This document shows, in pieces, positions 56,169-64,000 of a DNA stretch of 64,000 bases; position 1 is the first letter of the stretch, and each line of letters starts with the position of its first letter. A program made the translations under genes and the position numbers. The notes under the pieces are model-generated. The model was not told the DNA's origin and searched no databases. It saw only the letters and a list, made by a program, of their open reading frames with translations. The stretch spans positions 32,121,764 to 32,185,763 of the forward strand of contig CP137679.1 of assembly GCA_037976565.1 (NCBI GenBank), read 5' to 3'. Origin of the DNA: Mesocentrotus franciscanus. Taxonomy: Eukaryota; Echinodermata; Echinoidea; Camarodonta; Strongylocentrotidae.

Positions 56169-58580
56169 CTAGAAAAGTAATTCGTCATCAGGACGAATTA
56201 GGTGATCTGTCTTCAATTCTTATGATCATGCTAATCTTCAATTCAATGATCCAATTTAATGATGTTAATGTAAAATGATGTATTAAGATATGAACTGATG
56301 AATGAAGTACTGATGAACTGATAGATTGAACTGATGTGAAATGAACTGAATTGATGAGCTAAACTGATGAACTGATGAATGAACTGATAGATTGAACTGT
56401 GACCTGAACTGAAGTGATAACTTAACTGATGAACAAAATATTGAGAAAGATTATGATCAAAATCATGATCATAATGAAATTTAATGAAAATATAGATATA
56501 GAGAAGGAGAGAGGGAGACGAGTTATTGACATGTAAAAATACATGAGCTGGACCGAGGGAAGAAAGAGGAATCAGAATGCATACACTTTGAAGGAGAGAG
56601 GACATGGTAGGGGTGAAATAAGAATACAAAGGGCAAAATGAAGAGCTAGAGGAAATTAAAGAAAATTACAATAGATATCGGAGGGAGAACGAGAACCAGA
56701 GGCCGGGAAAGGGAGAGGGTGAGAGAGTATACAATGAGAGGCAGAGACAGAGGGAGCTAGGCAGAGCAAGAGAGGGAGACAGAGATAGGGAGAGAGTGAA
56801 AGAGTAGAGAGAGAGATGCAATGAGAGAGCAAGAGAAGGATAGAGGGCAGATCAAGAGAGGGGAAGGAAACAGAGCAAGAGAGAGCAAGAGAAAGAGATG
56901 CAATGGAGAACGATGCTTTTAATATTTCCAGCATAAATAGAATTGAATATTTACTATATTATAGAGAAAGAGAGAAGTTATAGACATGTAAACAATTCTA
57001 TGTCCGCGGGAGAGACGTAAAGATTGCATATACCTGGGCTGAATTACTGGAAAGTATAAACGTCTGGGAAGGAGACTAAACATCATGAAAATGGGATGAT
57101 TTGATATATTCCAACAGACTTGGGAGATTAACCCTATAGGTTTAATACACGACAAGGAATCAGATTTCCCATAGGGTTGTACTCAAACGATTGACATTCT
57201 TCTCCCATAGATATAACACGCAAAATTAGGCATTTTATTACATTGTTTGTGATTGTATATGATAATATGTTATAATAGTCGAAGAAGATCATAAAATCAA
57301 ATTTAAAACGACGGCAAAAAAAAAAAAATGACCCACCAGGAATCGAACTTGGGTCGCCGGAATGGGAGGCAAGTGCTATGACCACTATACCAAAATAATC
57401 CACATAGACATTACACGTGAACGGAAAATGGAATTCTCAAATCCCACTTTGCAAGTGAAATATGAGCATGATCCCGGCATCTGATCGAAAAATAAAGGGC
57501 ACACTTGTGATAGCTTATTGTCTCAGCTACAACATACTCAAAGCTCAGCGAAAACAAAACTAAAACGACGGAGATATTGCTCGCGAAAGACGGGAATGTA
57601 GAATCCAGTTTTGAAAAAGTCATGTCCCATAGAGAATACACGCAAAATGTGAAAAATTGACATGCCTCCTTTAATTGCAAAAATACGCCATGATGCCTTT
57701 GTCAAAATGAAAAATCGTGGTGACTGCATTTGTAGAGAATTGTCTCAGCTAGAACATATCAAAATTTGGAAGAAAATCGATCAATATTTACAGAGATACA
57801 ATCAATTTTCCAAAAATATGCTGACGTCATAATATGCAAATTGAAATTTTGAGTTCGGAGGCCATTATGATGACGTCATGAGTTAATTGAGGGTCAAATG
57901 AGACATGAAATCATATCTCCGACTCATAATCTATCCAAATATGAAAAAAATTGGGGTATCCATCCATTCTGAAGAGTTACAATGAGTTTTGTATAGGCAT
58001 GTTTTTGCCTATGTATTGTGGATAGAGATAGCGCGGTCCGCGGGTGCTGTTATACTTTGACGGACGCTCATTGCGTTATTACTGGTCAGAAAAAGTTAAA
58101 CAAGGTATCAAAATGCTTGGAAAAATGTGCCAAATATGATGACAGAAAAATTTGGCGATTTGATGTTGTAAAATGCCAATACGCGCGAAAACGCGCGCAT
58201 AAGTGCGCGCGCGCAAATTTTGAAAATGCTTAAAATGGCCTGAAACGTGTGCAAACAAAATTTGGGACGAATTGGAGCATTTTGAAATTTTGATGCGCGT
58301 ACGCGCGTCGAGGTGCGCACGCGGATTTTGTCGACATTTTTGTTGACCTTTGACCTAAAATTGATGTATACCAAATATGGTTGATTTTTGATGACTCGTT
58401 ATCGAGATAAGATAATGACCTGATGTTTACAAAATGGCGCCTGGATGACGTCACGATGACCCCATGACCTTGAGAAAGTTACTAGAACTTGATATTATAG
58501 GGCCTGATGACTGACAGAAATTGAAGGAAATTGACCATGTCGATTTCGAGTAAACGTTTACACAAAAAGTGTACGGATGA
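56169..58580 (-). mobile_element. Helentron-like unit 14 (C/B mosaic, E-type tail)
   Basis: CTAG 56,169-56,172. The 3' part carries the ACTGATGA minisatellite of type C and a different GA tract. It continues with a tRNA-Gly module as in type B and ends (58,000-58,580) with a tail found in no other unit here (TCGAGTAAACGTTTAC). Confidence 0.55.
57329..57398 (-). pseudogene. tRNA-Gly(CCC)-like module
   Basis: Boxes intact, shorter (T12) downstream run. Confidence 0.75.
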
Positions 58581-58595
58581 AATAAAAATAAATAA

Positions 58596-60758
58596 CTAGA
58601 AATGTAATTCGTCATGAGGACGAATTAGGTGGTCTGTTATGTAATCTGAATAACTGATCTTGTAGAAAATTGTCTTAGCTACAACATATCAAAATTTGGA
58701 AGAAAATCGATCCATATTTACAGAGATACAATCAATTTTCCATAAATATGCTGACGTCATAATATGCAAATTCGTATTTTGAGTTCCAAGGCCAAAGGGC
58801 AAAGGGCAGAGCTATAGAAAATTAAGGAACATTACAAGACATAATAGAAGGAGAACGAGAACCAGAGGCGGGAGAGGTAGAGGGTGAGAGAGAAGAAAAA
58901 GAGAAGGGCAGAGGCAGAGGGAGACAGAGCAAGAGAATAAGAGGGAGGCAAGGCAAGAGGTCGAGGTAGAGGGAGGCAGAGAGAGAGGGAGAGGGTAAAA
59001 GAGTAGAGAGAGATATATATGCAGAGACAGAGCAAGAGAAGGAGAGGGGCAAAATAAGAGAGGAGAAGGGAAACAGAGCAAGAGAGAGGAGAAAGAGAGA
59101 GATGCAATGGAGAACGATGCATTCAATATATCCAGCATAAATAGAATTTAATATAGAGAAAGAGAGAAGTATAGACAAGTAAACAATTCTATGTCCACGG
59201 GAGAGACGTAAACATGCATATACCTTGGGCTGAATAACTGGAAAAGTAAAAACGTCTGGGAAGGAGACTAGCAAGGTGATTTGATATTGTAGCAGAGTTG
59301 GGAGATAAACCCTATATTAGGTTTAATACCAGATTTCCCATAGGGTTGTACTCAAACGATTGACATTCTTCTCCCATAGATATAACACGCAAAATTAGGC
59401 ATTTTATTACATTGTTTGTGATTGTATATGATAATATGTTATAATAGTCGAAGAAGATCATAAAATCAAATTTAAAACGACGGCAAAAAAAAAAAAAAAT
59501 GACCCACCAGGAATCGAACTTGGGTCGCCGGAATGGGAGGCAAGTGCTATGACCACTATACCAAAATAATCCACATAGACATTACACGTGAACGGAAAAT
59601 GGAATTCTCAAATCCCACTTTGCAAGTGAAATATGAGCATGATCCCGGCATCTGATCGAAAAATAAAGGGCACACTTGTGATAGCTTATTGTCTCAGCTA
59701 CAACATACTCAAAGCTCAGCGAAAACAAAACTAAAACGACGGAGATATTGCTCGCGAAAGACGGGAATGTAGAATCCAGTTTTGAGAAAAAGTCATGTCC
59801 CATAGAGAATACACGCAAAATGTGAAAAATTGACATGCCTCCTTTAATCGCAAAAATACGCCATGATGCCTTTGTCAAAATGAAAAATCGTGGTGACTGC
59901 ATTTGTAGAGAATTGTCTCAGCTAGAACATATCAAAATTTGGAAGAAAATCGACAATATTACTGCAATATTATCAAATGAATACAAAAATTATGATGTCA
60001 TATTTTCAAAATCAAATTTTCGAGTTCATATGCAAATATGACGACGTCAGAACATACGATTGGACAAAATTATACATGAAATCACATAAACATTTCATGG
60101 GCTTCCAGAAAATGTTAAAAATTTGGGGTATTTAGGCATTCTGACGAGCTATGGCGGATTTTATATAGACATGTTTTTACCACTTTTTACATTATATTGC
60201 CCATTGACGCGCGCACGAATTTTAAAGTTTGACGCACGCGTGTGGCATTATGGAAGGTCGAGAATGACTGGAAATAGTTGGAAATTGTCAAAAATAGTGT
60301 CAGAAATAAAAACCATGCGAAAAACGGCGTTTTTACGATGTGTACGCGCTGCGCGCGCGCATAACGCGCGCGCGGACGCGCACGGACGGAAATTTTTGAA
60401 ATGCTTAAAATGACCTGATTCGTACTCTCAATTAATAGTTAAGTGATTTTGAGCTTTTTAAATTTTGACGCGCGCGTACGCGCGCGTCATGACCTTTATG
60501 TGACCTTTGATGACATGACCTGTTGACCCTTGACCTGAAGTATATGTGATATGAATATGAATGACCTTTGATGACGCATCATGAAGATATGATTGATCAT
60601 GTGATTTCACAAAATGGCGCCTGGATGACGTCACGATGACCTGATGACCTTGAAAATGTTCCTGTCACGTCTCATGACAATGACCCATGACTGTGCCAAA
60701 ATTGAAAGAAATTGACTGTACCGATCTTGAGTTATCGTCGGAACAAAAAAGTGGAGGA
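58596..60758 (-). mobile_element. Helentron-like unit 15 (type B)
   Basis: CTAG 58,596-58,599, hairpin from 58,605. Type A-like tail as in unit 2. Confidence 0.6.
59500..59569 (-). pseudogene. tRNA-Gly(CCC)-like module
   Basis: Boxes intact, T14 run downstream. Confidence 0.75.
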
Positions 60759-60776
60759 AATAAAAATAAATAATAA

Positions 60777-62813
60777 CTAGAAATGTAATTCGTCATGAGG
60801 ACGAATTAGGTGGTCTGTTATGTAATCTGAATAACTGATCTTGTAGAAAATTGTCTTAGCTACAACATATCAAAATTTGGAAGAAAATCGATCCATATTT
60901 ACAGATACAATCAATTTTCCATAAATATGCTGACGTCATAATATGCAAATTCGTATTTTGAGTTCCAAGGCCAAAGGGCAAAGGGCAGAGCTATAGAAAA
61001 TTAAGGAACATTACAAGACATAATAGAAGGAGAACGAGAACCAGAGCAGGCGGGAGAGGTAGAGGGTGAGAGAGAAGAAAAGAGAAGGGCAGAGGCAGCA
61101 TATCAAAATTTGGGAGAAAAAGAGCGCAAATAAGCTAGATAGTGCTCAAAGATTAATGTCTAGATTCATATGATGTGAACGAAATTCACTTTCCGATAGA
61201 CATAACACGCAAATTAAGAAAATTCTGACATGTCGCCTTTAACTGAAATTTTCACTATGATGACGTCATCAAAACGAAAAGTGAGGGTGACTTATCTTGT
61301 AGAGAATTGTCTTAGCTACAACATATCAAAATTTGGGAGAAAAAGAGCACAAATAAGCTAGATAGTGCTCAAAGATTAATGTTATGTAGATTCATATGAT
61401 GTGAACGAAATTCACTTTCCGATAGACATAACACGCAAATTAAGAAAATTCTGACATGTCGCCTTTAATTGAAATTTTCACTATGATGACGTCATCAAAA
61501 CGAAAAGTGAGGGTGACTTATCTTGTAGAGAATTGTCTTAGCTACAACATATCAAAATTTGGGAGAAAAAGAGCACAAATGAGCTAGATAGTGCTCGAAG
61601 ATTAATGTTATGTAGATTCATATGATGTGAACGAAATTCACTTTCCGATAGACATAACACGCAAATTAAGAAAATTCTGACATGTCGCCTTTAATTGAAA
61701 TTTTCACTATGATGACGTCATCAAAACGAAAAGTGAGGGTGACTTATCTTGTAGAGAATTGTCTTAGCTACAACATATCAAAATTTGGGAGAAAAAGAGC
61801 ACAAATAAGCTAGATAGTGCTCAAAGATTAATGTTATGTAGATTCATATGATGTGAACGAAATTCACTTTTATAGACATAACACGCAAATTAGAAAATTC
61901 TGACATGTCGCCTTTAATCGAAATTTTCACTATGATGACGTCATCAAAACGAAAAGTGAGGTAACTTATCTTGTAGAGAATTGTCTTAGCTACAACATAT
62001 CAAAATTTGGAAGAAAATCGATCAATATTTACAGAGATACAATCAATTTTCCATAAATATGCGGACGTCATAATATGCAAATTCGTATTTTGAGTTCCAA
62101 GGCCTTTATGATGACGTCACAATATTTGTACTGGCAAAATGAGACATGAAATCATATCTACAATTCATACTCTATCCAAATATGAAAAAAATTGAGAGGT
62201 ATTCAGCATTCTAACGAGCTATGGCGGATTTTATATAGACATGTTTTTACCACTTTTTACATTATATTGCCCATTGACGCGCGCACGAATTTTAAAGTTT
62301 GACGCACGCGTGTGGCATTATAGAAGGTCGAGAATGACTGGAAAATGTTAGAAATTGTCAAAAATAGTGTCAGAAATACAAACCATGCGAAAAAACGGCG
62401 TTTTTACGTTTTGTACGCGCTGTGCGCGCGGACGCGCACGGACGGAAATTTTTGAAATGCTTAAAATGACCTAAATCGCACTCTCGTTTAATAGTTAAGT
62501 GATTTTGAGCATTTTAAAATTTTGACGCGCGCTTACGCGCGTCATGACGTTTATGTGACCTTTGATGACATGACCTGTTGACCCTTGACCTGAAGCATAT
62601 GTGATATAAATATGAATGACCTTTGATGACGCATCATGAAGATATGATTGATAATGTGATTTCACAAAATGGCGCCTAGATGACGTCATGATGACCTGAT
62701 GACCTTGAAAAAATGCTGGCACTTGACCTTGATAAGCCTGATGACTGACAAAAATTTGATGAAAATTGATGGAGCCGAATTTGAGCAATCACGCTCACAA
62801 GAAAGTGGTGGGA
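60777..62813 (-). mobile_element. Helentron-like unit 16 (B/C chimera)
   Basis: CTAG 60,777-60,780. Type B until about 61,098 in the middle of the GA tract, then abruptly the 226-bp tandem array and tail of type C. No tRNA module. Confidence 0.6.
61098..61980. repeat. 226-bp tandem repeat, about 4 copies
   Basis: TGACTTATCTTGTAGAGAAT at 61,288, 61,514 and 61,740, with a last degenerate copy near 61,963. Homologous to 16,920-17,700 but 2 bp longer per copy (TTCCGATAG against TTCATAG). Confidence 0.9.
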
Positions 62814-62827
62814 AAATAAAAATAAAC

Positions 62828-64000
62828 AAGTGCGTTACCGATATAAAAACATTTCCCATAGCGATTACACGTGAACGGAAAATGGAATTCTCAAATCCCA
62901 CTTTGCAAGTGAAATATGAGCATGATCCCGGCATCTGATCGAAAAATAAAGGGCACACTTGTGATAGCTTATTGTCTCAGCTACAACATACTCAAAGCTC
63001 AGCGAAAACAAAACTAAAACGACGGAGATATTGCTCGCGAAAGACGGGAATGTAGAATCCAGTTTTGAGAAAAGTCATGTCCCATAGAGAATACACGCAA
63101 AATGTGAAAAATTGACATGCCTCCTTTAATCGCAAAAATACGCCATGATGCCTTTGTCAAAATGAAAAATCGTGTTGACTGCATTTGTAGAGAATTGTCT
63201 CAGCTACAACATATCAAAATTTGGAAGAAAATCGACAACCGATTACTGCAATATTATCAAATGAATACAAAAATTATGATGTCATATTTTCAAAATCAAA
63301 TTTTCGAGTTCATATGCAAATATGACGACGTCAGAACATACGATTGGACAAAATTATACATGAAATCACATAAACATTTCATGGGCTTCCAGAAAATGTT
63401 AAAAATTTGGGGTATTTAGGCATTCTGACGAGCTATGGCGGATTTTATATAGACATGTTTTTACCACTTTTTACATTATATTGCCCATTGACGCGCGCAC
63501 GAATTTTAAAGTTTGACGCACGCGTGTGGCATTATGGAAGGTCGAGAATGACTGGAAATAGTTGGAAATTGTCAAAAATAGTGTCAGGAATAAAAACCAT
63601 GCGAAAAAGGCGTTTTTACGATGTACGCGCTGCGAGCGCGCATAACGCGCGCGCGGACGCGCACGGACGGAAATTTTGAAATGCTTAAAATGACCTGATT
63701 CGTACTCTCGTTTAATAGTTAAGTGATTTTGAGCATTTTAAATTTTGACGCGCGCGTACGCGCGTCCTGACCTTTATGTGACCTTTGACGACATGACTTG
63801 TTGACCCTTGACCTGAAGTATATGTGATATGAATATGAATGACCTTTGATGACGCATCATGAAGATATGATTGATCATGTGATTTCACAAAATGGCGCCT
63901 GGATGACGTCACGATGACCTGATGACCTTGAAAATGTTCCTGTCACGTCTTATGACAATGACCTATGACTGTGCCAAAATTGAAAGAAATTGACAAAACC
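62828..64000 (-). mobile_element. Helentron-like unit 17, truncated 3' end, runs off the window
   Basis: Starts AAGTGCGTTACCGATATA inside the former tRNA module, exactly as unit 5 does. Type A body. The 5' end (element sense) lies beyond 64,000. Confidence 0.6.

Overview
Animal nuclear DNA, most probably from an echinoderm such as a sea urchin. The grounds are spliced exons with GT/AG sites, tRNA-derived SINEs, CR1-like LINE tails ending in (ATT)n, Tc1 and hAT remnants, and low gene density. The species call is inference from repeat style. About nine tenths of the window is repetitive, and most long open frames are by-products of low-complexity or tandem DNA.

1-10.7 kb: a hairpin-ended tandem element, several small TIR/foldback elements, one unrecognised terminal coding exon with an apparent frameshift (3,448-3,864), and one copy of a ~1.9 kb composite element (7.3-9.2 kb).

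10.7-21.4 kb: a 10.7 kb block bounded by ~112-bp inverted repeats and filled with six tandem 1.2-2.5 kb units. Every intact unit has the same 3' end: a 9-bp stem hairpin, exactly 5 nt, then CTAG followed by T. This is the layout of Helitron/Helentron (HINE) elements. Units carry a degenerate tRNA module, GA-rich tracts, CG-alternating tracts and many TGACGTCA and AGGTCA motifs. The block ends 97 bp before the start codon of the next gene.

21.5-37.8 kb: three exons of an SLC17-type (sialin-like) anion transporter on the + strand, with matching intron phases. Exon 3 has a one-base frame break in a T run. The introns hold a second, inverted copy of the 7-9 kb element, hAT MITEs with 8-bp target duplications, a direct duplication, a GC-rich decayed element, a Tc1 pseudogene interrupted by a palindrome, a CR1 tail and foldback elements. 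Downstream exons of the transporter are not visible.

37.8-41.4 kb: a hAT MITE nested in an older TIR element, two tRNA-headed SINEs, and a hairpin-ended minisatellite element.

41.4-64 kb: eleven more units and a unit fragment of the Helentron-like family, plus arrays of tiny hairpins sharing the unit's end sequence. Units left of a 500-N gap (47,705-48,204) point right; those right of it point left. The array runs off the window end. No functional RNA gene, CRISPR array or intact transposase is seen.
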